A stretch of DNA of 64,000 bases from Macrothele yani (Eukaryota; Arthropoda; Arachnida; Araneae; Macrothelidae). How positions within the stretch are numbered: the stretch's first letter is position 1; each line of letters opens with the position of its first letter. Under the pieces are notes generated by a model. That model had not been told where the DNA came from, made no database searches, and was given only the letters and a program-made list of their open reading frames with translations. Positions 32,242 through 42,959 of this stretch are shown here, one piece after another. Position numbers and translations under genes: made by a program. The DNA lies in NCBI GenBank assembly GCA_039090855.1, contig CM076999.1, forward strand, positions 112,777,072 through 112,841,071, given 5' to 3'.

Positions 32242-33393
32242 TTACCTAAACTGGATGATTAAAACAGCGTAAGTGATGAGCATTCCAGCTAAAGAGAAAA
32301 TCAGATTTTTGGTTATTGGAAACATGCCCAAAACAGTGAGGCCCATGTCGTCTGAAGTTATTAATTTTACTATCACGGAAACCATGTCCGTTTCTTTGCA
32401 CAATGACGAGTAATATCCTTTTATTGACGACAGGTTCTTCAAAATATTTCGATTCAGCGCATGAACTTTAGAAGCAGACAGTATCAGTACTTGTAAGTAT
32501 ATTAAGTGTAACAACAAGAACCAAACAGTTTTCCAACGCAAGTACCACCACATAGCTTTTCTAAACTCATACTGCAACGTGCTGACAATACTGAACACAA
32601 TAAACGTATGCACAGTAAGAATCAAACACACAATCACTGAAGTAGCTGAATTCCATTCTACAACACGATCTTGGAGTTCACTGTAGATCTTTACCACTTC
32701 ACGGAGATTCATATCTTCTTCTTTTAGCCATTTCTTCATAATATCCATCATTCGAGAAATTTCCCAGGATACAGTAGATACGAAAATTCCAAAAATGCTG
32801 ACTACTGTAAAGTAAAAATACGTATCAAGGGAAACGAAAAAGAAGCAGTACAGGTAATTGACATCACCTTGCACATTATTTAAGTAGCCAAAGGCATGCT
32901 CTTTGAACATGCTCGAGATATCGAGCTCGAAACACCATGATGACATCACAAAGACTAATGCCGTTATGGGAGCTATGAGCCACGTGGATAATGTAATAAA
33001 ATTGATCATGTGCGCTTTCGAATATGGTTTTGTCAGACGAAATTTGTGAAGCTTTTCCTCTGAGTTTCGAAGATTTCTCAAGAACACCTTGATGCGCGAT
33101 CGTTTAAAGAAAGCGGAAATCCACAGGGCAAAAATCAAAATACCCGTAATAAACTGCAAAAAACCGGCGAAAGTGTCCTCATAACTCTTCAGTCTAAGAG
33201 AAATGGTAAAAAGCATATATACCATGATAATAAAATGCAGAGAACGCCATACTTTGGTGAGAGATCTTTGTACAAATTTCCTTTTCTCCGACGATTCATG
33301 TTGAACGTTTAAACCTACATTATCAAGAGACACAATGATCAGCTCCAAGTTGCTATTCGTTATTTGCTCTGGAGTATCGAACGGTTGAGTCAT
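32242..33393 (-). CDS. Gustatory receptor, unit B
   Basis: Intact 383-residue paralogue of the unit A receptor with the same start (ATG at 33393, MTQPFDTPEQ) and the same seven hydrophobic segments. It ends in TYAVLIIQF plus Arg and stop. Twelve of roughly seventeen amino-acid differences from unit A lie in the first 90 residues (for example S8P, E10Q, A21V, L35S, V75F); the remaining 290 residues differ at about five. A 2-base length change just upstream of the ATG destroys the upstream open frame seen in unit A, which supports this start. Both copies look functional. Regulation is not visible. Confidence 0.92.
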   Translation of the reverse strand: MTQPFDTPEQITNSNLELIIVSLDNVGLNVQHESSEKRKFVQRSLTKVWRSLHFIIMVYMLFTISLRLKSYEDTFAGFLQFITGILIFALWISAFFKRSRIKVFLRNLRNSEEKLHKFRLTKPYSKAHMINFITLSTWLIAPITALVFVMSSWCFELDISSMFKEHAFGYLNNVQGDVNYLYCFFFVSLDTYFYFTVVSIFGIFVSTVSWEISRMMDIMKKWLKEEDMNLREVVKIYSELQDRVVEWNSATSVIVCLILTVHTFIVFSIVSTLQYEFRKAMWWYLRWKTVWFLLLHLIYLQVLILSASKVHALNRNILKNLSSIKGYYSSLCKETDMVSVIVKLITSDDMGLTVLGMFPITKNLIFSLAGMLITYAVLIIQFR

Positions 33394-34255
33394 ACTTAAA
33401 TACACCTTAAAATCTGATTCCTTGAAATATTTTTGATATCAAACATTATACAAAATCTTTCTGAGAAAAGAAATCGTCTTCTAAAACTGTTTTCAATGGT
33501 TTTTCTTTCGGTTTATCAGAACCTCGCTTCTTTAACGCAGTCAGTTGACTTTTTGCTATGAAGATTAAAAAGTTTAAAATTTCCAGATGATGAAATATGG
33601 AGGAAATGCTTTTTTTAATTGAACTTTATGTTTATCGCATTCCGTTGGTTTCTGGCTTCTAGTGCTTCTAAAGGGAAATAAACACTACATTTTGCCGTAG
33701 AAATCAGATTTTATTCTGAATAGAAATACCTTATCCGAGAAAAGTCTTTCCATAATATGTCTTTAACTTTAATCAGTGAACTAAGAATGGATTAAAAGTC
33801 ACATATTTACCAAGCTGATGCTTCTCTTTCGCCTCTGCACTTGTTTGCTTCTAGAAGAAGATGTATATTCTTATTATATTTCTTGTTCTTTAAACCGCTA
33901 GGTTCCGAAAGCAATCTTCTTCAACCATTCAAAGCACAGTAAGAATGGTTTCTCATTGACTGCCAAGGAATAATAAATAGAAAAAACGTCGTCATGAAAT
34001 TTCTAAACAAGTTGCTTCGCTCTCATAGGCCGTACGTCAAAGCCTCTACCGAGTAATATACACACAACAATCGCCTTTACTATTGATTATTCATTGAAAG
34101 AGGATGCATCCGAATATTACATGTAGAAGAAATTGGTTCGATAGTTTCTCTTTGTAGAAACAAGAGGAGTGGAGAAAATGACTGCTACATTCCTTTAATG
34201 AGTTTCCAACGATTTACAATATCGACGAAGAAAGCTCCAACAATAGTTTGATACA
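33394..34255. other. GR upstream region, unit B
   Basis: Counterpart of 23459-24323, the likely 5' flank of the unit B receptor. No coding sequence or clear promoter motif is seen. Confidence 0.4.
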
Positions 34256-35758
34256 CACTGTAATGACAAAAGTCACCGGACACCTAGAAGAAAAACACAA
34301 CATTGCATGTATTAACATACATTAGCACAGTGTCAGTCCACCTTTGGCCTTAATGGATGCACTGGACCTTCGAGAAATGCTTCCGATAAGGTTTTGGAAC
34401 TCAGCGATAGGTATGCGTTTCCATTCAGTACATAATGTTGCCGTTAACTGTTGCTTAGTAGTATAGGCTTTGGTTCCAAACTTCTTATGCGACACTATAA
34501 TTCATCCCATAGGTACTCTATGGGATTAAGAACAGGGATCTGTGCCGGCCAGTCCACACACTACGGAATGATCGTCAAACCACGAAGTAACTGTCCTTGG
34601 TTTATGGATGGGTGCATTATCCTGCTGGTACCAACAAGGCTCGGTTCCATAGTATTGCCAGAGAGGTGGTAGGGCATAACTGTCCAGAATATCGAGGTTA
34701 ACGTGCTGGTTAACAGATTTGTCCACGCTAACCAATGGGTCGGGATCATATCGCGCAAACCACCCCCACACGAGTACACTGCCAGCTCAAAACTTGACCG
34801 TAGGTACACTGTGTTAAGTAGCGTTCCCGGGCTGCCGCCATACACACACACACGCCCATCAGACTGATGGATCATGTCTCTGAATTCATCAGTCCACAGG
34901 ACTCGTTTCCATTGATCTACGGTCCACGATAAATGTTCTTTACACCATGTTAAACGACGAGTAGCATTCCGAGTGGAGATGAAAGGCTTATAAGCAGCCG
35001 CACGACCACGGTAACCTATGGAATGAAGTACTCTGCGAGTGGTACTTGTACACATCGAGGTTACAACATTTTTACTCACCTGTACACTGAGGTCTTGTGC
35101 ACTACTGCGCCTATTAGCTGTAACGACTCTCCTGAGTATTAACAAATTTTGTTGAACTTTTAGGTATAAAATAATACAGGTGCACCACAAAGTGGGAAAA
35201 ACAATAATTAAACAATGAATGAAAGTAATGACATTATCAACAGATGAATGCGGCTATGCAGGTCAAGATAATATGAAAAATGCTAAAAACTACAACATGT
35301 GGTAAAATACACGATACACAGAGACAGCAAAGTACACGAAAGCAATTACAATTGGCACTGGCAATAGCCAGGATGTAATCGAGGAACGAAGGCTTCGACG
35401 TCCTCTATCACTGAATTTCTTTGGTTTGCCGGTACGTTTTGCTGCTTCATGCACGTCACGTGTCTTCCATTTATTCACTACATCCAACACAGTTAACTTG
35501 GGTATGTTTAAACGCCTTTCGGTGTCTCTTGTGGAGAACCCACTAATATAACACCCACTAATATAACACCCAACAATATTTCCTTTCTCAAAGTCAGTTC
35601 TCTCCCGCCACGACATTTTCACTCAACCTCACAGTGCGATATGATCGCGGTGAGGCTTGTTTTTATACCGTTTGCGGCTTTACCGCGCATCTTAACAACG
35701 CAGTGGATCTGTTCTTTTGCTTTTGAAGGGGTGTCCGGTGACTTTTGCCAATATAGTG
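34256..35758 (-). mobile_element. Second Tc1-like element, unit B (with extra 255 bp)
   Basis: Same element as 24324-25554, with better-preserved motifs: WRERTDFEKGNIVGCYISG near 35600, KWKTRDVHEAAKRTGKPKK, WTVDQWKRVLWTDEFRDMIH near 34890, and WYQQDNAPIHKPRTVTSWF near 34630. The CYISG segment is duplicated in tandem by a 15-bp repeat (35546-35575). About 255 bp (35136-35390) interrupt the transposase between the HTH linker and RRVVTANRR and are absent from unit A. The insert has no recognisable ends. TA follows the right TIR (35759-35760). Confidence 0.87.
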
Positions 35759-36038
35759 TATGTTTTTTCTTAACGCATCGTTGTTTGTCAAGTTCAGAAC
35801 TTCGTTGCGTTCATTCGAAAGATAAGCAAGCCTTCCAGAGAAAACGCTAAGAAACAGTTTCCAACACAGAAATGAATGCTATTGAATCACATAGGCAATT
35901 ATTTGCAGTATCTTCTGGAACTTCAGGAAGGACATAAAGACGCCGAACTGAAATGGCTTGGGCCGAGGGTAAATCAAAAAGGAAGGTCAACGTTGTCTTA
36001 TATTAAGGAAACTAAGAGGCATACAGATAACAATTACC

Positions 36039-36358
36039 TTATTTCTCAGCACATTCCCCTTGTAATTCAACGCATAATTTATATCTGTCAACTAGCTTCT
36101 GGATTCCTGCCGAGAAGAATGTTTTCGGTTGTTCCTGCAGCTACGAATGCACCGCATCCTGTACCTGGACATCACTTTCAAAAGGGCGGCCTTACAAAGC
36201 GTCTTTCAGAGGCCCGAAGATATGAAATTCGCACGGTGCCAGATCGGGGCTGTAAGCAGGATGTGGCAACACCTCAAATTTCAAATCGGTAATTGTTTAA
36301 GCTGCCAATCCCGTATGTGGGCGAGCGTTGTCGTGCAGCAACAGCACTTTTCTGGATA
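36039..36358 (-). pseudogene. mariner transposase C-terminal fragment, unit B
   Basis: Paralogue of 25831-26150 with the same motif order and end point (LLLHDNARPHTGLAA, LPHPAYSPDLAPCEFH, then the C-terminus). The truncation was present before the segmental duplication. Confidence 0.85.
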
Positions 36359-36446
36359 TATTTATTTATAAATATAAATAATAAAAAATAATAATAAGCA
36401 AAAAAATAAATACTAATAATAACAATATTAAAAAAAATAATAATAA

Positions 36447-37763
36447 GGGTATATAAATAAGTTTTGAGGGATTTCCGTTCGGTATCGTACTTATTACTGC
36501 TCGCATGTATTTTAAGGTGGCAACACTGCGATATCGCAGTACGAGACGCCAGCTGTCAGAGTCAGTATACGACGTTCGATTGAGGTGTGAAGACGTAATT
36601 GTTTTACTCGATGGAAAATGGCAACTTTCGTCCCGACAAAACAGCATTCGCGGGAAGTGTTAGTGCATTACTTTATTGTCAAGAAAAGTGTTGCCGACAG
36701 CTATCCCTTAATGTCAGAAATATATGGTGAACATTTCCCATTCATAAAAACATGTGAGTATTGGTTTAGACGATTCAAAAGGAACGATTTCGATGTCAGT
36801 GATAAAGAACGTTTTGGACCACCCGAAAAAATTGCTGACGCCGAATTGGAAGCTTTACTCGACGAGTATCCGTGCTCGACCGAAAAAGAACTAGCAGCAG
36901 CATTAAATGTTAGTCAACCATGCATTTCACAACGTTTAGCTGCCATGGGAACGGTGCAAAAGAAGGGAATTGGGTTCCACATGCTTTGCGGTAAAGAGAC
37001 CTTGAACGTCGAAAAACCATTTGCGAATTGCTGTTTCAAAGGCAAAAAAGAAAGTTTTTTTTTGCATCGTATTATTACTGTCGACGAGAAATGGATATGG
37101 TACGATAACCCTAAACGGCAGAAAGCATGGGTGAAGCCAGGTGAACCAGGTCCTTCAACGCCAAAACGCAATATCCATGGTTCAAAGGTAATGCTGTGTA
37201 TCTGGTGGGACCAGAAGGGTGTGATCCACTATGAACTTCTGAAACCGCCAGAAATTATTACTGAAGATCGGTATCGAACCCAATGAATGCGTTTAAAACG
37301 AGCTCTCACGCAAAAAAGACCGGAATGGGAGACTAGACGCAACAAAGTCATCTTACAGCATGACAACGCAAGACCACATGTTTCTCGACATGTGAAAAAG
37401 TACTCAGAAGGATCCGACTGGGAAGTTCTACCCCACCCGCCATATTCGCCAGATATTGCGCCATCGGATTACCATTTGTTCCGGTCGATGCAGTCAGCTG
37501 TTTCTGAAGAACGGTTTAGTTCTTATGAAGACATCAAAAATTGGCTGGACAACTGGATCTCTTCCAAAAAACCGGAATTCTTCATTCGGGGCATACGTTC
37601 TCTGCCCGAAAAATGGTTCACTGCCCGAAAAATAATATTTCTTTTAAAGAATAAGTTGTACCTTCAGAGGGAGCATACTTCGATTAATATTAAAATATTG
37701 TTTCTGCTCTCCAACAACGTGTTTTGTTCACCTCAAATCCCTCAAAACTCATTTATATACCCA
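36447..37763 (+). mobile_element. Second mariner element, unit B
   Basis: TIRs as in unit A. The transposase frame starts at ATG 36618 and is open through the HTH and first Asp (VDEKWIWYDNP) to a TGA at 37284-37286 (TTA in unit A). It resumes in the same frame at MRLKRALTQKRPEWE with LQHDNARPHVSRHVKKYSEG and IAPSDYHLFR. Here the C-terminus runs on through KKPEFFIRGIRSLPEKWFT. Only one nonsense codon separates it from an open catalytic frame. Confidence 0.92.
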
Positions 37764-37768
37764 AAATA

Positions 37769-37784
37769 ATCATCATCATCATCA

Positions 37785-37854
<70 letters not shown>

Positions 37855-37855
37855 G
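37769..37855. repeat. ATC/ATT then AAT trinucleotide palindrome
   Basis: A run of atc, then att triplets, turns into an equally long run of aat triplets (37789-37855), so the tract is its own reverse complement and can fold into a hairpin. The unit A equivalent (27518-27555) is shorter and lacks the att half. Confidence 0.9.
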
Positions 37856-38042
37856 AGTGACATTATAGCATTATTATTAGGGACATTTCTAGCGGGTCAA
37901 ACGGGATGGTTCCTGACTAGATTTCGAACCGGTTTTCACTTTCGCAATATTTTTGAAAAGCAAAAAAGTAATTAAAAAAAAATAATATTTTTTTTAAAGA
38001 ATAATGCGCACTATGGTATTTAGTGCTCGATATTTGAGCACG

Positions 38043-41000
38043 GGGATGTAAGGTCAGGTGATGCGTAACATCACAGCCTCTCCTTGACAAATGTCAACCC
38101 CGCCTTCTCGTGGTGCATCCTGTTCCCACTAAAGGGGCTCTGACGACCGCAAATAGCGGTATAACTATACCATCGGGATCAGAGGAAATGCTATCCCACA
38201 CTCACCAACCCGCTTGGCCAGCGTGGTGAGTTATGGCCAAACACCTCCAAAATGACTCCACAACTTAAATCTTGGCCCTCAGTCTCCGGCAGCTGGAATG
38301 TACCTGGCCAAGGCAGCGGCCAGTGCGACATGAAGGCAGAGGGTGCTAAGAATCCCCGGAGGACCGGACTAGGCTGCCATTTGATGCTGACCTTGGCTAC
38401 CTACAACGGACGCTCCCTATCTTCTGATTCAATGCTTCTTGAATTGGAAGAAGAACTACAAAGGATCAAGTGGGACATCGTCGGGCTAAGTGAGGTAAGG
38501 AGAAAAGGAGAAGATCTCATTGAACTGAAAAGTGGACATCTCTTCTATTATCGTGGGACAGATACTGGCAGAACTAGTGGTGTTGGATTTATAATAAACA
38601 AGAAACTGAAGGATAAAGTGGTAGAAGTTGAAAGTTCCTCTGACAGAGCTGCACGACTCGTTATCCAACTATCGAGAAGATACCAGGCTCAGATTATTCA
38701 AACTTATGCACCCACCACAAGTCATCCTGAAGAAGAAATTGAAGAATTTTATGAGGAAATTCGTCATCTAAATAATAAAGGTAAGCAGCACTTGAAGATA
38801 ATTATGGGAGATTTCAATGCAAAAATAGGGCAACGGCAACAGAATGAAACTTCAGTAGGTAAATTCGGTCACGGCAACAGAAACCAGCGTGGAAATACTC
38901 TCGTTGAGTTTGCAGAGGCAGAAGGGTTTTTCATCTTGAACTCCTTTTTCAAGAAAAAGCCACACAGGAAATGTACATGGAGACATCCAAATGGGACGAC
39001 AAGTGAAATTGATTTTATTATGTGTAACAAAAAATTCGTCATCGAAGACTGCAGTGTGCTGAACAAGTTCAACACAGGTAGTGACCATAGATTGGTGAGA
39101 TGTAAGATACACCTCAACACTAAACTGGAACGTGGCAAGCTCATAAGACAAACAAAATGTATTGACATAACCAACCTTAAAAAACACCATAATACTTTCA
39201 AGTTGGAACTGAAGAACAGATTCTCTGCTTTAGAAGGCCTAACATCGGAAGAAGTGGATATTTCGGAAGTTAACAGAAAAGTAACCAAAGCTCTTATGGA
39301 AACAGCAACAAAATTAGCTGGGTCTAAGAACAAGTTGCATGTAAACAAATTATCAGGAAAAACCAAAATGTTGATGCAAAAAAGAAGAGAGATGAGGACA
39401 ACTAAAGAAGATGTGACTTCCAAAGTGGAATATATAGAGCTATGCAAGACAGCACGAAAAAGTATCACTGAAGACGTAAGGAAATTCAACTGTGAGCTAG
39501 TGAGGAAAGCAATTGAAAACAACCAAAGCCTAAAGATAGCAAAGGGACATCTCAGTAAGGGAAGAAAACAGATTATGGCTCTGAGAAAAGAAGATGGTTC
39601 TATAACAAGAAATAGAGGCGAAATTTTGACAAGAGTGAAAGATTTCTACTCCAAATTATATGAAAGGGATGATACATGTACTCCAGACATCATGAAAGGT
39701 ACCAGAGTTCTTCCAGTCCTCCCAGCAGAAGTTGCTCATGCAATCAAGAACATGAAGCGGGGGAAAGCTCCAGGAGAAGATGGAATTACTATAGACATCA
39801 TACAAGAAGCAAGTGGAGAAATTGAAACAGTACTCGCCCAAATTTTCACTCGATGCCTTAATGAAGGGAAGATTCCTGAGGATTGGAACAATGCTACAAT
39901 GATCCTGCTACATAAAAAAGGTGACATTGAGGATCTCAGGAACTACAGACCTATCAGCCTCCTATCAGTGGTTTATAAAATCTTCACTAAAGTTCTTTCA
40001 CACCGCTTGAAGGTAACACTGGACATGGCTCAACCGAGAGAACAAGCTGGATTCAGGAGTGGCTACAGCACAATAGATCATATCCACGTACTGAGAGAAC
40101 TAATTGAAAGAGCGAGGGAATATGAACTTCCATTGTGCATGGCTTTTATCGATTATGAAAAAGCCTTTGATTCGGTGAAACCATCAGCAGTTACCACGGC
40201 TCTGAAATCCTGCGGTATTGAAGATGCATACATTAATATTATTAATAACATCTATGAAAATGCAAGTGCAAAGATTCGGCTGTTTGAAAATACAACACAC
40301 ATAAAAATTGGAAATGGAGTGAGACAAGGTGACACCATATCTCCGAAGCTCTTTAATGCCACATTGGAAAATGTCTTTCAATCACTGAACTGGGAAAACA
40401 AAGGGATAAAGATTAATGGAGATTATCTAACCCACCTTCGTTTTGCTGATGACCTAGTCATTTTTGCAACTACCCCATCAGAGCTGCAGAGTATGATCCA
40501 GGAACTTGCTGACAAGAGTAAAGAAGTGGGATTAAAAATGAACTTTCAGAAGACAAAAGTGATGTTCAATGCTTTTACAAGAAATGAAGATTTATCGATT
40601 GATGGAGAAAAACTGGAGATAACAGATACGTATGTTTATCTTGGACAGCAGATATCAAGTGAGGGTCACATTGATGAAGAAATTAATCGGCGTAGAAAAG
40701 AGCAATATGCCATTATGTCTTAAATGAAAAGTGTTTGATCAATGCATCCTTCCAGTGCTTACGTATGGTGCAGAGACGTGGACCTTAACTAAAAGAGACA
40801 TACAAAGGCTGCAGACAACTCAAAGCAGCATGGAGAGGTGCATGCTTGGTATAAGCAGGAGAGATAAGAAGAGGAACTCGTGGATCCGAAAAATGACGAG
40901 AGTGGAAGACATCATGATCAGAGTTAAATCCCTGAAATGGCAATGGGCTGGACATACTGCCAGAAGGACAGACCATTGATGGACAGCCGAAATTTTAGAT

Positions 41001-41182
41001 TGGATTCCAAGGGACAGGAAAAGACCCAGAAAAAGACCACATGGGAGATGGGTGGATGAAATTCGTAAATATGCGGGAGTGACATGGAGGAGACTGGCAC
41101 AAGACAGACCGTTGTGGAGGAAACTTGGGGAAACCTTCGTCCAGCAGTGGATTGATAATGATTGACAATGATGATGATGATG
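38043..41182 (+). mobile_element. RTE-clade non-LTR retrotransposon
   Basis: A 3140-bp element flanked by a perfect 11-bp duplication, atttgagcacg (38032-38042 and 41183-41193). The empty site is intact in unit A at 27733-27743. It ends in a short (atg)n tail, typical of RTE elements, and not in poly-A. One long frame encodes endonuclease plus reverse transcriptase, and the 3' part is broken. Being absent from unit A, it inserted after the duplication. Confidence 0.95.
38252..40723 (+). CDS. RTE retrotransposon endonuclease / reverse transcriptase
   Basis: An 823-codon frame. An APE-type endonuclease covers about residues 45-275: LATYNGRSL, WDIVGLSEVRR, GVGFIINKKL, IIMGDFNAKIG, and the catalytic SDHR in TGSDHRLVR. 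The reverse transcriptase covers about residues 500-790: YRPISLLSVVYKIFTKVL, EQAGFRSGYSTIDHI, AFIDYEKAFDSV, VRQGDTISPKLFNATLE and the active-site FADD in LRFADDLVIFA. The C-terminal domain has lost about 20 codons after EEINRRRK and then meets TGA. It continues at 40731-40979 (FDQCILPVLTYGAETWTLTK ... KLKWQWAGH-like) to another TGA. Both stops look like CGA-to-TGA changes. The enzyme would be truncated. Confidence 0.93.
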   Translation: MTPQLKSWPSVSGSWNVPGQGSGQCDMKAEGAKNPRRTGLGCHLMLTLATYNGRSLSSDSMLLELEEELQRIKWDIVGLSEVRRKGEDLIELKSGHLFYYRGTDTGRTSGVGFIINKKLKDKVVEVESSSDRAARLVIQLSRRYQAQIIQTYAPTTSHPEEEIEEFYEEIRHLNNKGKQHLKIIMGDFNAKIGQRQQNETSVGKFGHGNRNQRGNTLVEFAEAEGFFILNSFFKKKPHRKCTWRHPNGTTSEIDFIMCNKKFVIEDCSVLNKFNTGSDHRLVRCKIHLNTKLERGKLIRQTKCIDITNLKKHHNTFKLELKNRFSALEGLTSEEVDISEVNRKVTKALMETATKLAGSKNKLHVNKLSGKTKMLMQKRREMRTTKEDVTSKVEYIELCKTARKSITEDVRKFNCELVRKAIENNQSLKIAKGHLSKGRKQIMALRKEDGSITRNRGEILTRVKDFYSKLYERDDTCTPDIMKGTRVLPVLPAEVAHAIKNMKRGKAPGEDGITIDIIQEASGEIETVLAQIFTRCLNEGKIPEDWNNATMILLHKKGDIEDLRNYRPISLLSVVYKIFTKVLSHRLKVTLDMAQPREQAGFRSGYSTIDHIHVLRELIERAREYELPLCMAFIDYEKAFDSVKPSAVTTALKSCGIEDAYINIINNIYENASAKIRLFENTTHIKIGNGVRQGDTISPKLFNATLENVFQSLNWENKGIKINGDYLTHLRFADDLVIFATTPSELQSMIQELADKSKEVGLKMNFQKTKVMFNAFTRNEDLSIDGEKLEITDTYVYLGQQISSEGHIDEEINRRRKEQYAIMS

Positions 41183-41686
41183 ATTTGAGCACGCAGACTG
41201 AAAAGTGATTTGTCATACAATATGAAGTAGGAGTGTCCTCAGAAGTAAAAGTGTTCTTTCCTTCTGAGGGGCAACAATGAAAACAACATCCACATTTTGG
41301 AAACTTTCAACTCATTACAAACTTGTGAAAACTGGTTTTACTCAGAAACATATGCAGAACCATGATATGTTACCAAGAAAACAGCAAAAACTGAAATTAA
41401 ACATACAACAAGTTGATTAATTCAAAAATTTTGACTGCAGCGCCATTAAATTTAGGTGGCACAGATTTAACATCACTGCGGAGGGACTTTTTGACTCTCG
41501 CAAATATGTTTGAAATGATGTGTAAGACAGGTAGGTTATATCTTGCAAATGAAGGACGACAGTATGAATACTTCCTGTAAGTCAGTGAGCAAATTATATG
41601 TTCCTGTAATACATTTCTTTGATCTCCGTATGACCTAAGATACCCACTGAGGAGATACTTTTTCAACGCTTTGTATATACAATATA

Positions 41687-42898
41687 CACGGTCGAGTCAT
41701 ATTATTGTGACCATCAGCTAATATCCAGAGTAACCGACATGTGCAGCGCGGACAGCAGCTAGTCGGGCTGGGAGTGACTCAATAAGGTGCTGGAAGGTGT
41801 TCACAGGTATGTGGAGCCATGCTGACTGCATTGCATCTGACAGCTGCTGGAGGGTGCGTGGTGGAGGATCCATAGAGCAAACGAAATGATCGAGGTGGTC
41901 CCACAGATGCTCAATTGGGTTTAAGTCAGGGGAATTAGGGGGCCAGGGAAGCACTTTGAGGTATTCCTCATGCTCTTCCAACCACTCTCGGACATTTCTA
42001 GCTGTGTGAGACGTCGCATTGTCGTGCTGGAATATCCCATCCGCCCCAAGGAAGACAATCAGCATGTATGGGTGTACCTGGTTTGCAAGGATAGATTTAG
42101 AAGGAATTTGGTCGGTAGTGCCTTCCACAGGTATGCATGGACGCAGATAATGCCACGAAAACATTCTCCTGACCATAACACTGCCCCCACCAGCTTGTGT
42201 TCTACCAGCAATGGTTGAAGAGTGCTTGTTCTCCGATGTTTCTCGCCTTATACGCCAACGTCCATCGGTTCGATGAATCAGAAAGCGTGACTCATCGGAG
42301 AAGGCAATCCTTTGACAATCAGCGAAGGTCCAAATCCGATCCTGTCTAGCAAATGTAAGCCTTTTCTGCCGCTGCACGTTGGTTAGCGTAGATGCAGTGA
42401 CCATCCGCCTGCATCGGAACCCCATACGCAGCAGGGTTCGCTGAACAGTCGTTTTAGACACACTTCCGGTAGATTAATTTGGCCAGTGAGTTGCTCCACT
42501 GTAGCGCGTCGATCGGCCCTCACTCACCGTCGAAGCCGACGCTCACCTCTCAGACCAATGGCAAGTGGTGTTCCGCAGTTTCCACGTCACTTATTCGCAA
42601 TGGTGCCATTTCTCCAATCACGATACACTTTAACCACAGCAGCACGCGAACAGTTCACAAACTGCGCTGTTTCAGAAGTACTGCCACCCTTGGCCCGAAA
42701 GCCGATAATAACCCCTTTTCGCAAATCTGATAAATCGCTGTTTTTATCCATGACAGCAACGAGTGATATGTTTTCAGAATGCCTACAGCACACCTTATAT
42801 ACCCTCCAAGCAAGCTTACGACACGGGCCTTCTTTCATTGTCTACGCGCTGTTGACGTCAAAAGTAGAAGGTGGTCACAATAAAGTGAGTCGATTGTG
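41687..42898 (-). mobile_element. Tc1-like element, copy 3 (right edge of duplication)
   Basis: A complete element flanked by TA (41685-41686, 42899-42900). The minus-strand frame 42461-41718 encodes a 247-residue catalytic part almost identical to copy 2 (FQHDNATSHTARNVREWLEE, NSPDLNPIEHLWDH, ...GYSGY). The N-terminal HTH (DKNSDLSDLRKGVIIGFRAK, SETAQFVNCSRAAVVKVYRDW) is intact at 42750-42590 but is separated from the rest by a frame disruption near 42480. This is the best-preserved of the three copies. Confidence 0.93.
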
Positions 42899-42959
42899 TA
42901 TTTTCGTGAAAGACAAACTGCTGTTGTTTTGTGGCATGAAAATTTCCATAAATTAATAT

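Larger units (their letters stand above)
29425..41686. repeat. Segmental duplication, unit B
   Basis: Second copy of unit A, in the same orientation and order, carrying an extra 3.1-kb RTE retrotransposon at 38043-41182 and about 255 extra bases inside its Tc1-like element near 35136-35390. The first 0.8 kb (29425-30232) holds no gene I recognise. Confidence 0.93.

Noticed and set aside
38869..39522. Antisense open frames of 217 and 112 codons within the RTE element
   Set aside because: They are shadows of the endonuclease/RT frame, with no domain or independent signal.
38252..40723. Host gene resembling proteins often labelled craniofacial development protein 2-like
   Set aside because: Endonuclease plus reverse transcriptase, target duplication, (atg)n tail and an empty sister site identify an RTE retrotransposon.
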